Origin: Cacajao melanocephalus
Taxonomy: Eukaryota > Chordata > Mammalia > Primates > Pitheciidae
Length of the DNA stretch: 64,000 nucleotides
NCBI GenBank assembly: GCA_963573385.1
Contig: CAUYLG010059250.1
Location: 1 to 64,000, forward strand
Direction: 5' to 3'
Shown here: piece after piece, positions 1 through 12,822 of the stretch
Position numbering within the stretch: position 1 is the stretch's first letter
Layout: each line of letters opens with the position of its first letter
Translations under genes and position numbers: made by a program
Notes under the pieces: generated by a model
Seen by the model: only the letters and a program-made list of their open reading frames with translations
Told to the model about the DNA's origin: nothing
Databases searched by the model: none

Positions 1-911
1 TGTTTTAGCCATGAAGTCCTTGCCTATGCCTATGTCCTGAATGGTTTTGCCTAGGTTTTCTTCTAGGGTTTTTATGGTGTTGGGTCTTATGTTTAGATCT
101 TTAATCCATCTGGAGTTAATTTTAGTGTAAGGTGTCAGGAAAGGGTCCAGTTTCTGCTTTCTGCACATGGCTAGCCAGTTTTCCCAACACCATTTATTAA
201 ACAGGGCATTCTTTCCCCATTGCTTGTTTTTCCCAGATTGTCAAAGAAGAGATGATTGTAGATGTGTGGTGTTGCTTCTGAGGCCTCTATTCTGTTCCAT
301 TGGTCTATGTCTCTGTTTTGGTACCAGTTCCATGCTGTTTTGATTACTGTGGCCTTGCAGTATGGTTTGAAGTCAGGCAGCGTGATGCCTCCAGCTTTGT
401 TCTTTTTGCTTAGGATTGTTTTGCCTATGCAGGCTCTCTTGTGATTTGATATGAAGTTTGAAGTGGTTTTTTCCAGTTCTGTGAAGAAGATCAGTGGTAG
501 CTTGATGGAGATAGTGTTGAATCTATAAATTACTTTGGGCAGTATGGCCATTTTCATGATGTTGATTCTTCTCAACCATGAGCATGGAATGTTTCTCCAT
601 CTGTTTGTGTTCTCTCATTTCATTAAGCAGTGGTTTGTAGTTCTCCTTGAAGGAGTCCCTTACATCCTTTGTTAGTTGTACTCCTAGGTATTTTATTGCT
701 CTTTGTAGCAATACAATCATGTCATCTGCAAATAGAGACAATTTGACTTCCTCTTTTCCTAATTGAATACCTTTTATGTCTTTTCCTTGCCTGATTGCTC
801 TGGCTAGAACTTCCCATATTACATTGAATAGGAGTGGTAAGAGAGGGCATCCTTGTCTAGTGCCAGATTTCAAAGGGAATGCTTCCAGTTTTTGCCCATT
901 CAGTATGATAT
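1..911 (-). mobile_element. L1 (primate-age) 5'-truncated fragment
   Basis: Read on the minus strand this is the reverse-transcriptase to post-RT part of L1 ORF2. The 3' end lies beyond the left edge, and the element is truncated on its 5' side near 911, inside the RT domain. Compared with the L1 consensus as I remember it, roughly 170 bp are missing around 705-715, so two separated parts of ORF2 are joined. Low divergence suggests an L1PA or L1PB-age copy. It cannot be mobile: it lacks the 5' UTR, ORF1, endonuclease and part of RT. Confidence 0.93.
171..873 (-). pseudogene. L1 ORF2 remnant (RT and post-RT segments)
   Basis: Two overlapping minus-strand frames carry it. Frame 523-873 includes the reverse-transcriptase catalytic FADD motif (in LFADDMIV) and the upstream GTRQGCPL segment. 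Frame 171-575 carries the following thumb/connection region with the recognisable [12 protein letters not shown] and NRDIDQWNR stretches. The change of frame between them, the internal deletion near 710 and the missing amino terminus make this a dead fragment. In an intact L1 this protein nicks DNA and copies L1 or Alu RNA at the target site. Confidence 0.9.
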
Positions 912-1074
912 TGGCTTTTTGACTAGTCTAATTTCAGAGATTTGAAAATAGTTTTGAAATAACTATTCATAATCCTTTTAACTTTTTTTCAATTTTTCAA
1001 CAATAAATCTGTATAGGAAAGGCTGCTTCTCCAAAATGTTCCTATTCTGTTGGGCATTAATGTTACTGATTTGG

Positions 1075-1360
1075 TTTCATTTATTCATTCACTCAAGAGT
1101 AGTTTACTCTGTGTCTATTATATGTCCACATCATTCATCATGTTGTGGGCATAAGCACTCTGAAGGAAAACATAGCAGACTAAGGGAAACCGAGAGTGAC
1201 AGGGGTAACTATTTCATATGGAGTGGTCAGAGAAGGCCTCTCTGCACCTGGCAATCTTTGAGCAGACACTTGAAAAAAGTAAAGGAGTGAGAGATATGGC
1301 TATTGGGAGGTAGAATATTCCATGTGGAGAGATAGCCAGTGCAAAGACCCTGCTGTGTTT
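1075..1360 (-). mobile_element. L2 fragment (3' end)
   Basis: Opens with ATTCATTCACTCA, the reverse of the L2 terminal TGAA repeats. It continues through the usual landmarks read backwards: GTGGTCAGAGAAGGCCTCTC near 1222, then TTTGAGCAGACACTTGAA, then ATTCCATGTGGAGAGATAGC. An old, strongly diverged copy. Confidence 0.75.
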
Positions 1361-2285
1361 GCAGAAGCAAACCTGTTTGCTATGGAAGACGACAGCTCAA
1401 GTGGAAGAAAACTCCAAAGAGATGGCCATCACCTTGGTACCTCTTTCTCTCTCATGGCTTGCCTGCCCTATAGATTATTGTTTTTAGGGTTTTCTTTAAT
1501 TCCCAGAAATAAAGTTCTTTTCTAGGAGGGGAAATTTTGAGTTGTCTATGATGCCTCTAGCAGAAATCCTTTGAGTCTGGCATGTGGATGTCATCTGTCC
1601 TACTTTTAGGGACTGCTACTGAAATGCTAATGGCTTGAAAGGGGGACTGTACCCCATACTCCATTGCAAGAAAGCAGGGATGCAAACGCATGACACAAAT
1701 GCCCTGATTTTGGGGCAGATGGCACATACTGATGGTATTGACTATAGCACTCTTTCCTGCTGAGACAAGATGCCACTTCTGAATCCTTCTCAACACTCTC
1801 AGTCAGTCAAAGTTGGCACCCAAAAGGAAACCTTTTGGCCATCCTTGATGATGATTTCTGATGATATACCTATAAATTAAATTTTTGTATTGGGTTGAGC
1901 CACATTAAATTGCTGATAGGTAATTTTTTAACCCCAAAAATGGCCATTTTATATGGCTTAATTTAATGCATCAAATTAAATACAACTCTGTTCAAAGGAC
2001 CCTTGCTGGGAAATCTTTTGCTACGCAAAGGTCTCTTTGTCTTTTCAGAACACTTGAGCCATAATATAAACTCACTTTTCATGTATTGAATTTTCTTGCA
2101 GTGGAACTCACCTGTATTCATTAATTTAGTAACACGTCTACCACACACCAGCTCCATTTCTGGACCCTGTCTAATTTTCTTCACCTTCTGGGATCATGAG
2201 GTGGCTGAACCTGAAATAAGGAGCCGCTAACAGACATACCAATAGACCATAGCTTTCTCCCCTCACCTTCATGTAGTTTCTGTGT
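1361..2285. other. No recognised feature
   Basis: Ordinary AT-rich sequence with short chance frames only. An AATAAA at about 1508 lies just 3' of the L2 but has no supporting exon structure. Confidence 0.5.
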
Positions 2286-2419
2286 TATTGTTCTCCTTTT
2301 TTTTTTTTTTTTTTTTGAGACAGTCTCACTCTGTCACCAGGCACCAGGCTGAAGTGCAGTGGAGCAATCTCAGCTCACTGCAACCTCCGCCTCCCAGGTT
2401 CAAGCTATTGTTCTCCTTT
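2286..2419 (-). mobile_element. 5'-truncated Alu with 14 bp TSD
   Basis: Only about 106 bp of the Alu right end was copied (2300-2405). It starts with the poly-T (poly-A tail on the minus strand) and breaks off within the right monomer. It is flanked by identical 14 bp direct repeats TATTGTTCTCCTTT at 2286-2299 and 2406-2419. The A-tail abuts one copy and the truncated end the other, which is the signature of L1-mediated target-primed insertion. A small internal duplication (CCAGGCACCAGGC) is also present. Confidence 0.92.
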
Positions 2420-2474
2420 ATTCACTCTCCTTCCTGTAAGAGATTCATATGTTCCCCACACACTGCCATGTGAC

Positions 2475-2776
2475 TTGAAGTACTCCCTGAAGAAGTCTAC
2501 TCTCCTGCCCTCAAACTTGATCATGTGAGTTGCTTTGGCCAATGGAATGTGACACACAATATCTGCATCACAGCATCATAGAGCTCTTTTCCCTGAGCCA
2601 TGAGACCTGCATCTCGGGTTGCATAAGATATGTGGAGCAGAGGTACAGAGCCTTAGCTTTGCTGCAGTAACAAATAAAGTGAGTAAGAAATAGACCTCCA
2701 TGAGGCACTGAAAGGTTGGGGAGTGTTTGTTACTATAGCCTTACCTAGCCAAAGCTGACCGATACACCTTGTCAGC
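2475..2776 (+). mobile_element. Old MLT1-like LTR remnant (ERVL-MaLR)
   Basis: Diverged but ordered landmarks of an MLT1-type LTR: a TTGCTTTGGCCAATGGAATGTG segment (2531-2552), TGTGGAGCAGAGGTACAGAG, a GAAATAGA stretch in place of the polyadenylation region, and the terminal block GTTTGTTACTATAGCCTTA...GACCGATACAC. There is no internal retroviral sequence. The subfamily is uncertain. Confidence 0.5.
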
Positions 2777-3122
2777 ATTAAACACCATGTTAAGAAATAA
2801 TTTTCCCCAGGGGCTTGCCATGGATGAGGGTCGTATAGCTGTAGAGCTTGATGGAGAGTATGTTGGTTTTCATACATTATATGAAGGCCATGGATGGTCC
2901 ACCCTTTCTAAACATAACATATGATGGATGTGTCAGAAACCTTTAGGAGAATATATCCAAACCATGGCATGATCACAGATGCTTTGCAGGAAAACAAAAA
3001 GGTTTAAGGTTCCAATAAGGTTGGAAACACTGTATTTGATGAAGTTAAACAGGTTTCTTTCCAGTAAGACTTCTCAGAACCTTTAATCTCCTAACATGCA
3101 TTATGAAACTCCAAGAAAAGAG

Positions 3123-3124
<2 letters not shown>
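2777..3124. other. Unclassified, possibly DNA-transposon remnant
   Basis: The part from about 2965 to 3120 (GGTTGGAAACACTG..., ACTTCTCAGAACCTTTAATC...) reminds me of a nonautonomous hAT-type element, but no terminal repeats were found. Nothing else is recognised. Confidence 0.3.

Positions 3125-3158
<34 letters not shown>
3125..3158. repeat. (TA)17 microsatellite
   Basis: Seventeen uninterrupted TA units. Likely length-polymorphic. It creates the run of alternating Y/I residues in minus-strand translations. Confidence 0.98.
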
Positions 3159-3161
<3 letters not shown>

Positions 3162-3295
3162 TCACTGTTTTCCAAAACTGTTTGATCATAGAGCATTTCA
3201 TAGGCTTAACATTCTGCAAAAAGTTGGCAAATGTTGCCTGTGGTGGCAGCAGAATTTTGCATATTTCTCTTGTATTGCCCATCTCTTCTAGCCAT

Positions 3296-3525
3296 CGTTT
3301 ACACTCCTTGTCTTCTTCTTCCCATCATTTGTCTTCTCTCCTCTTCTCCTGCCTGTTCTTCTGCCTCTACCTGCTCTTCCACCTCCTCTCATTATTCTAC
3401 CTTTGCTTCCAATTTCTCCTTCTCTTTTCCTCCCTCTTACCTTTCTTTCCACCTCTCCTTCCTTTCCTGTTGTTCCCTCCTCTCCTCTGTTCACTCTCCT
3501 CACCCCTTTTTTCTTGCTCTCTTTG
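3296..3525. repeat. Pyrimidine-rich low-complexity tract
   Basis: About 230 bp almost entirely of C and T on the plus strand (CTTCTTCTTCCC... type). Overlapping open frames on both strands here (Ser/Leu/Phe-rich or Arg/Gly/Glu-rich) are artefacts of composition. Confidence 0.95.
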
Positions 3526-5000
3526 GCTTTTCAAGAAGCCAGTGAGTTTTTTTGGACTGGACGACCCAAGCGGATGTCCTGCCTGATTGACAGGTGTCAT
3601 TCTTGAACAGGAAAGTCAGTGATGGTGCTGCCTGCTCTTCCCAGGTGTGGTGTCAATTTTAGAGTGATGGGCTTTAACATCGCATCAGCCTCCTTAAGGG
3701 CCGATCCTTTGTTCTAGATTCAGACAAAGCAGCACAGTCGGCCTTAAAAGAAAAAAAAAGCTGTTTCATTTTATATTGGAAAAATACAATGTGACATCTG
3801 GAGAATAAATTGTTCAGTCAGCCAGAAATACGCCTTGTAAAAATTGCTTAGGTTTCTGTAACAAGATTATTTACTGTGAGTGTTCACCTATAATACAGCA
3901 CACTTTTGAAATGGACCTTTTATGAAACACATCAAGAACTGTAGAAATGTATTCAGTGCATTAATCTACAACACTGCACACTTTACCACACTTTTAGAGC
4001 AGATTTCAAAACTCAGACCATCTAATGAGATAGAAAAAAGTTATTCTCGTCCTGTATTCATTCCAGTCATGTTCTACACTGAGCCCTTGGGATATTTAAC
4101 ATAATGCAATAGGTTTTTCAATATACACACACCCACACACACTCACACACACTGTCACACACAGTCTCATGCACAAACAAAATATATGACTGTTCAGATG
4201 AGTATACAGTTTAGAATGCACCAGGCCCATATTTCAACAGCCCACGTGCAAGGCAAAGGCTGGCTATTTTAGATACCAGAACTTTATAAATATTTAAAGA
4301 ACTTGATTTAATCCAAATGAGAGATCGCTCAGGTGCTGTCAGTTACTTACATAACTCCTTCTTTTCTGATCAGGGGGTGACAGTTTGGATAGCGATCTCC
4401 TGGCAATTTGAGGATCTGACTCCGTTGGAGTCTGGCAGCTGGGATCAGGCCTGAGGTAGCTGAAGCAGGTGGATTGTGGAGAAGTGGGTCAGGTGGGGGA
4501 GGCAGAGAAAAGATGCCTGCTTTTCTGACCTTGACTCTTTTTTATGTATTCTGATGACAGCAATAAATTCTAGCTGGGTAGCTCGGGAATAGGTGATTCA
4601 AGCCCTTCTACCTCAAGTTCAACACAACTGCCCCCTTGGTTCAATGGACATCAGCTCTAGAAGACATTGAACAGAGACCTTGCAAAGTGGTCCTCCACCA
4701 ATTCAATGAGAGGCCCAGACTCTCTACAAAATTCAACTTGGCCTCTTGCTTTAATGTTATTGCTGGGAGAGCTAACCTAAAGGAAAGAAGCTAGCACAGA
4801 AACTCAGGAAAGGAAAACAAGAACCATCACCAAATTCTCTCTCTGGTGTCAATGAGTGACTAATTTCTCTGCTACCACTTTCCATCCTCTTGTCATTACC
4901 ACACTACAAAAGTTGTGTTATACTCAAGGTAGGGCTAGTGGCAACTCTGCATCCTCTGTACCTTGGAGGATGGAGTGCTGGAGATGGCTTGCCCAGCTCT
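3526..5000. other. Mostly unique sequence with a degenerate CA tract
   Basis: No recognised mobile element. A degenerate (CA)n tract lies at about 4122-4175 (CACACACCC and CACACACT variants). Sequence around 4360-4480 is G-rich but shows no CpG clustering. Confidence 0.6.
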
Positions 5001-5006
5001 GCTTCC

Positions 5007-5914
<908 letters not shown>

Positions 5915-6009
5915 TGAGAGCCTCTTCTTAATGGACTTTAGCATTTTCCATTTTTTGTTTTCTGAGTCTCACACTCTGGAAACTACCAGCATGCTTGAGA
6001 AATCTTCTT

Positions 6010-6078
6010 CTTCTCATTGTTTCAATTCCTTTCATGGAAATGTTGTCATCACTCTTTGTGGTCCAACTCAAGACACTT
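6010..6078 (+). repeat. Source copy of a local duplication
   Basis: A segment in otherwise unique sequence that recurs at 7577-7644 in the same orientation. The last 55 bp (6024-6078) are identical in both. The first 14 differ by one gap and one substitution. Similarity stops abruptly at 6079. Confidence 0.97.
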
Positions 6079-6132
6079 GTCCTCCTTTAAACCTTCCATG
6101 ACCTAATTAAGCTCACCCTAATTTTTCATTCA

Positions 6133-6404
6133 TTTTTTTTTTTTTGGTTCACTCTGTTGCCAAAGCTGGAGTGCAGTGGTCCTATCTATCACAGCTCACT
6201 GTAGCCTGGACTTCCCTCAAGTGATCCTTCCACCTAAGTCTCTTGAGTAGCTGGGATCACCAGTATGCAACCATGGCTGGCTAATTTTTATTTTTCATAG
6301 AGATTGGGTTTCCCTATGCTGCCCAGGTTTGTCTTGAGCTGCTGGGTACAAGCGATCCTCTGGCATTGTCCACACAAAGGGTGGGATTACAGTACTGAGT
6401 CATC
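6133..6404 (-). mobile_element. AluJ (diverged, near full length)
   Basis: Poly-T at 6133-6145, then both monomers on the minus strand: GGAGTGCAGTGGT, GAGTAGCTGGGATCACC, GGCTGGCTAATTTTTATTTTT, and the weak end GGGATTACAGTACTGAGTCA. Many substitutions indicate an old copy. The TSD is not clear. Confidence 0.88.
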
Positions 6405-6604
6405 ATAATTGATCTTCATTATTGATCCTCTTATGTAACCTACTGGACTGTGCAGTCTAGCAATCAATCACATAGCCTTGCCTTATTTTTTCTAAGGTGG
6501 CTTCTCCTGCAGGTTAAGCAGAGGCGTAGGGTATAGAAAGACAAATGCACCAAGAAGAATCAAACTTGGATTCTAATTCCCCACCCCTCCCCCACTGTTT
6601 TTAT

Positions 6605-6785
6605 TCATCATGTGAACCTTGGATAAGTGCCTTAACCATTTTAAGTCTCAATTTCCTCACCTATGAAAAGGAGGCATTTTTTATATTGCTTGTCTGGTCA
6701 AATAGTTATTAGTATTAAGTGAACTAATTGAGTGAAACATTTCACAAACTGAAAATTCTGGAATGTGTACAAGTATTAAAAATAC
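6605..6785 (+). mobile_element. MIR fragment
   Basis: MIR core order on the plus strand: TGTGAACCTTGGATAAGTGC, CTTAACCATTTTAAGTCTCA, TTTCCTCACCTATGAAAAGG, then the ATTAAGTGAACTAATTGAGT tail region. A further weak MIR/L2-like tail (ACACAGTAGGAAATCAACAA) follows near 6846. Confidence 0.85.
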
Positions 6786-6859
6786 TGAGCTGCTTGTCTT
6801 ACATTTGCTTTTATTTCTCCACAGAAGCTAGAAAATGGTTGAACACACAGTAGGAAATC

Positions 6860-7278
6860 AACAAACATTTGTGAAATAGAATTTCTGTTTATTCTTCATG
6901 TCCTTCTTCTGGCTTTTGGAACATCTACTAAGATACATGGAGCAAGCCCTAATCAGAATGAAAAAGATTTAATAACTGTGTCTACACTTTTCACAAAGAT
7001 TCAGAGAGCTGGGTTTAGGTTTTTCTTTACAATTTTCTAAGAACCTAAGTTGAAAGCTCTGTTATGGAAGATTCTCTGGAAAGATTCTGGGTGGGGCTTA
7101 AAATTAAAACTTTAACACAAACTCTGAGATGACCTTTTTTCTTTTTTCAGGAACAGAGAATACTAATAAATTAGGACCACTATTTGATAAGCCAGAGGTC
7201 ACTGAGTTATTTACTGTAATGTCGTGACATGCCTGTTCTATAGGAAAGTGAGAAACATCTAAAATTTTGGGAAGAGTT
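6860..7278. other. No recognised feature
   Basis: AT-rich single-copy-looking sequence with no repeat landmark, splice arrangement or frame of interest. Confidence 0.5.
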
Positions 7279-7703
7279 TGTCTCAGTCATTTTTTTGTTG
7301 TCTCAGGTAACAGAATACCTGAGACTGGGGAATTTATGAAAAACAGAGATTTATTGGCTTACAGTTCTGGAGGCTGGGAAGTCCAAGATCAAGGTGGTGA
7401 CATCTTGTGAGGGCCTTCTTGTTTTGTCAAAACCTAGCAGAAGGCATCACATGGGCACAAGAGAGGTAGGGAGGAGGCTGAACGCATCCTTTTATAAGGA
7501 ACCCACTTCAGCAATAATGACGTTAATCCATTCATGAGAGCAGAACTCTTAAGACCTAATCACCTCTTAAATTGATCTTCTCATTTTTAAATTCCTTTCA
7601 TGGAAATGTTGTCATCACTCTTTGTGGTCCAACTCAAGACACTTCTGCATTCTGGATCAAATTTCCAACATATAAACTTTGGGGACACTTTCAAACCATA
7701 GCA
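7279..7703 (-). mobile_element. MLT1A-type solo LTR carrying a foreign patch
   Basis: On the minus strand this follows the MLT1A layout. TGTCTCAGTC opens it, followed by AATACCTGAGACTGGGGAAT, ATTGGCTTACAGTTCTGGAG, TTTTATAAGGAACCCACTTC and CATTCATGAGAGCAGAACTC, and it closes with AACATATAAACTTTGGGGAC and CAAACCATAGCA. The ends are TG...CA, with flanks GAGTT (7274-7278) and GAGCC (7704-7708) as a decayed 5 bp TSD. Between about 7573 and 7644 the LTR sequence is replaced by a segment identical over 55 bp to 6024-6078. Solo LTR: no internal retroviral region. Confidence 0.87.
7577..7644 (+). repeat. Inserted copy of the 6010-6078 segment
   Basis: Sits inside the MLT1A LTR and takes the place of roughly 25-30 bp of LTR sequence. 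Because the LTR is recognisable on both sides, this is the derived copy and 6010-6078 the donor-like one. Confidence 0.92.
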
Positions 7704-9109
<1,406 letters not shown>

Positions 9110-9149
9110 CTAGCAGGTGGAGACTCTGATTTAGGTACTGTCAAAACTA

Positions 9150-9480
9150 TCTAGGTTTCAAGTAACAGAAGCCAACTTAAGAAAGCTCAAGCAAAAAATA
9201 TATAGATTTCCTAAGAATGTGAATGTCTCATGGAACCCAAAGAGAGGAATATAGTTGAGTCTTAGAGAGAAATTACTCTGAAAAACTGAGAAAGCTGCTA
9301 GGAGTCCAGGCAGTTCTCCCTTTCATCTCTACTTCTCTCTGAGCATCTCTGACTCTTCTCTTTACACAGCAGTTCTCTTTGCTTCTTAGTCCATATAAAA
9401 ACTATGACTGTTCCGGGGTGTCTAAGCTTTTATCATGTCCTTCAAAATCTCCCATTCACAGAGACTAAGTGTTTATCTCT
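9150..9480. repeat. Unclassified old interspersed repeat
   Basis: TTCAAGTAACAGAAGCCAAC...AAGAAAGCTCAAGC followed by a long CT-rich middle resembles a medium-reiterated mammalian repeat whose name I cannot fix. Related-looking pieces occur near 35340-35530 and 48180-48490. Sequence from 9480 to about 10079 shows nothing. Confidence 0.35.
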
Positions 9481-10079
9481 GAATTCCTATTTTACTCACA
9501 TTCCCAGTAAAGAGAATTTGTTTAAACTAACTTAAGCCATGTGTCTTGTCTCTCTTTGGTCCAGTAGATTTTGTCTATAGGGTTGCTGTCAAGATCCTGT
9601 CCTTGTGGGTAGAAATGATGTTCTTGAAACATAAAAGGATTGCCTAAAAGCTGAGCAGATTACCCCCTGCCACCCTCAGCCCTCAAAATAATATGCCATC
9701 TACCCCATTACAAGCTCCTGTTCTGCAGATGAATCACAAATCATCAGTTTAAGGAAAGCTTAGTTATAGGAAGATATAAGAAGAAAAGAACACTGCTGAT
9801 TTGGGATCCATCCTTTAAGAAAACAGTGACATGAGCCTTCTCTTTTTCATAAACGCAAGCTTTGACCAAATCGAGGTTGTGTTTCTAGTTGTTCCTGCTG
9901 TGCATTAAAGTCTATTTCGCTTGGTCTCAATAACTTCATTTTCTTCCAGTCCTATTATCTTGCCTTACAGATGTGTGTATGATGCTTCTGAACAAGGCAG
10001 GTTGAGGAAGGCCTTAGTAAGTCCAAACTCTTGGTATTACACCCAAGTCTATTTAAGCTCTGACTCCTGCCTACTTCCC

Positions 10080-10510
10080 TAGCCTGAACTATTACCACAC
10101 CTGATCTTGCAATTAATGTTCCAGGCTTTTGTAACTGCTTCTAATTCCTGAAATGATGTATGGTGTTTGTGACTCCATGCCTCTGAAACCTCCTTTCCAT
10201 CTGAACTTCCTTCCCATTAATTCTATTCACCTGTTAGAACCTGGCTGATGTGACCACCCCTCTCCCACTTCCAGAAAGCTCTCCCTAAGAATGAGACTTT
10301 CTTTCTGTCTCTCTGTACTAAAATGGAGTGGTGAAAGTGGCTTACCTCAACACAAAGTAGCATGCTGAGGCTGTATACCTCCTTGCATAGCACCACCTTC
10401 CATTCTTCTCTTTTTATTTGCTAACAGATTATTCACATATGCTAGACAATATTCTGAGCTCCCTTAGGGTAGCTCTGTTCTGTTTATCTTCATATTTATT
10501 CCCCTAAAAA
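10080..10510 (+). mobile_element. L2 3' region
   Basis: Plus-strand L2 order: CACCTGTTAGAACCTGGCTG, the CCAGAAAGCTCTCCCTAAG block, CATAGCACCACCTTCC, TGAGCTCCCTTAGGGTAGCT, CTGTTTATCTTCATATTTAT. Old and diverged. The final TGAA repeats are missing. Confidence 0.78.
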
Positions 10511-10527
10511 CATGCGTTTATGAAAGA

Positions 10528-10775
10528 AAGTGGTATAGCTTGGAAATTAAGCACAAGACCTCTCCTGCCAGATGGGCATGCTGGGGTTCAAATCTCAGCT
10601 TGTCCAATCCTTAGCTGTAACCCTAGGCATGTTATCCTACCCTCTACATCCCAGTTTTCATGACTATAAAATGATTATAATCATAAAACTTACCTGTAAG
10701 GGTTCTAATGTGGTGATTTAGTGAGGTAGTGCAGGTGACATAGTAAGCCTCAACAAATGTTGAGTACTATGCAAA
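10528..10775 (+). mobile_element. MIR, near full length
   Basis: Plus-strand MIR: AGTGGTATAGCTTGGAAATT, GGGGTTCAAATCTCAGCTTG, TAGCTGTAACCCTAGGCATG, then a TAAAATGATTATAATCATAA region and the ACATAGTAAGCCTCAACAAA tail. The 5' part derives from a tRNA, so GGTTCAAATC here is not a tRNA gene. Confidence 0.9.
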
Positions 10776-11404
10776 AATCTTCTGAGCAGATTTTCTCTTT
10801 TACTTGATGACTTAGAAGACACTCAACAACCAAAAACATCTTGTTCAGTAGATGGGCCAAAGTGCTGGTTGCCAGAAGATTCTGGTTAATTCGATAGTCT
10901 TTCTCTTACTACATTTTTTTAAAAAGCTTTGATTTCATTCCCTTTTCCTAGATGGGGAAGCAATAGAAATCCAAACAGCTTTGATTTTTCATCTGGGGAT
11001 CCTCTTCAACCACCATGAGACTGTGGGATGAAATGTGCACCCAGAGCTCAGACGTCTCACTTCCTGCTTACCAGGCAAACCTCTGTCCAGTGCATACCAG
11101 AAAAATATTCCTCTTGGAACAATAGAGGAGTTTTTGCAAAGTTCTAGAACTCTCAGTTTTTCAAGTAGAGCTCAGGGCAGGGGGGAATAACCTGTTCTTC
11201 TGAAAGAAAAAACAGAGATTAGGAAAGGAAATCTGCCTGTCTCAACACACATCTAGGATTATGAGCTATAGGAATTTTGGATTTATAAAAATATACACGT
11301 ATTTCCTAAGTCTGTAGTGACAGCTCTTCTTTCCAGATATTACTGACGGTTGTTCTCTAGGTGTCCCTCTATCCTATAAGGTACAAGGACTGAAGGCCTG
11401 TGGT
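10776..11404. other. No recognised feature
   Basis: Unique-looking sequence. Confidence 0.5.
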
Positions 11405-11585
11405 TCCCCTATCTCCCTTCTCATCCACCTTCTCTTGCTTTCTCTCCAGTTCCTCAGGCACTTGCTCCTTGTTTCTTCTCTGTTTTCATCTCAGTTCTCT
11501 CTGCATTTCTCCCCTCTGCATCTCCTCTCCCTGCACCTCTCTTTTCCTCTTTCCTTCCTCCTGCTTCCCTCTCCTTCAGTTATTC
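11405..11585. repeat. Pyrimidine-rich tract
   Basis: About 180 bp of CT-rich sequence with TCTCC and CTTCC units. The Ser/Leu/Phe-rich frames over it reflect composition. Confidence 0.92.
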
Positions 11586-11899
11586 AAGAGGAGTGTTCAT
11601 TCGTGGTGATAGTCTATTCTCAAGTCTAGGAGATGAGATGCATTTTCAGCTCCACAAAACCAGCCCCCAGGGCTGTGTTCATATGTGTGAGCACAGCTTT
11701 TGTGGGCAGGCAGATGCCCAGAAGGATTCTGGCACTGGACCACAGCAGAGCAGCCTCTTCCCTTCTCTGTAGAATTGGACAATGTTGCTCCATCCAGAAA
11801 AGCCTGAATTTCCAGAGCTGCTACTGTTGGTCCCACCCAAGTGACTCTTTGGGCTCTTTATTTTGAAATCATGTCTTGTTGGATTATCTAAGTCTGTCC

Positions 11900-12013
11900 T
11901 GAAAGAAAGAAAAAGAAAAAAAGAAGAAAGAAAGAGAAAAAGAGAGAAAGAGAAATAAAAAAAGAAAGAGAGAAAGAAAGAAAAAAGAAGGAAGAAAAAA
12001 GAAAGAAAAGAAA

Positions 12014-12059
<46 letters not shown>

Positions 12060-12078
12060 AGAAAGAAAGAGAGAGAAA
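11900..12078. repeat. (GAAA)n purine tract
   Basis: About 180 bp of A and G on the plus strand. It begins as irregular AAAG/AAAAG units and ends in a clean run of GAAA/GAAG units at about 12013-12075. The Phe/Leu/Ser-rich minus frame over it is not a gene. Confidence 0.97.
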
Positions 12079-12822
12079 TGCCTGATTGCCATCTACTGAT
12101 TAGTGACCTGGGAACTCAATAGATCTCTAACGCGATGCAAATTACTATTTTAAATCTGCTGCCACTTTTCTAAATATTAGCATTAGAATTAAACAGAAAT
12201 TTCTCCTATTAAAAAAAAAAAAGAATACTAGGTTTAGGACCAAAGGGAGTTGATTCTGACATTCACTATAGTATTTAAAAAAAAAAATTTCAATTTGGAG
12301 AAATGAGATAGGGGATGACTGGGTACAGAAGAGTTTTTCTTTTTTTTTGAAAAGGGGTTGGGTCTGAAGCTGTGCATGTCAGAGAATTTACCCAGGGGGA
12401 TGGCAAACCTGCGACAGAGTCAATTTAGTTACAAGATCAAAATCTCCTGACTCACAGGAGACAGTGTTAAAAGGTTGGGAACAGCTACAGATCTGTTAAA
12501 ATCATGCTTTTGCAGCAAAATCAGATTCTGAATTGCTTTACAGTCTCTCCATTTATAAAGCCCCTTTCAAGCCTGCAGTTTTTGGTCCAAGCAGTCAGGA
12601 TGTTTAGGAAGCCATTGAGCCAAGGCATTGACTTCACACAGCCCTCCTCCTCTATCCCCACCCCAACTCCCAGCCCCTACCTAGGTCAGGCTCAGCTGCT
12701 TCAAAGACAAAAGAAAAAGTAAAGGCCCAGACAAGAACTGGTTTTCTGGTGCTTATAGAATGACAGATTTTAGAACTAATGCCCAATGCTCTCTTGTTAA
12801 TATTAATAACAAACAAGTTAAC
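12079..12822. other. Unique-looking sequence with short A/T runs
   Basis: Poly-A runs near 12210 and 12280 and a poly-T run near 12340 interrupt ordinary sequence. No element recognised. Confidence 0.5.

Noticed and set aside
1500..1530. AATAAA as a gene 3' end
   Set aside because: No acceptor, exon-like sequence or other supporting signals upstream.
3182..3606. Overlapping 67-134 codon frames on both strands
   Set aside because: Produced by the CT-rich tract; Ser/Leu/Phe-rich on one strand and Arg/Gly/Glu-rich on the other.
11679..12092. 137-codon minus-strand frame rich in Phe, Leu and Ser
   Set aside because: A direct translation of the GAAA microsatellite.
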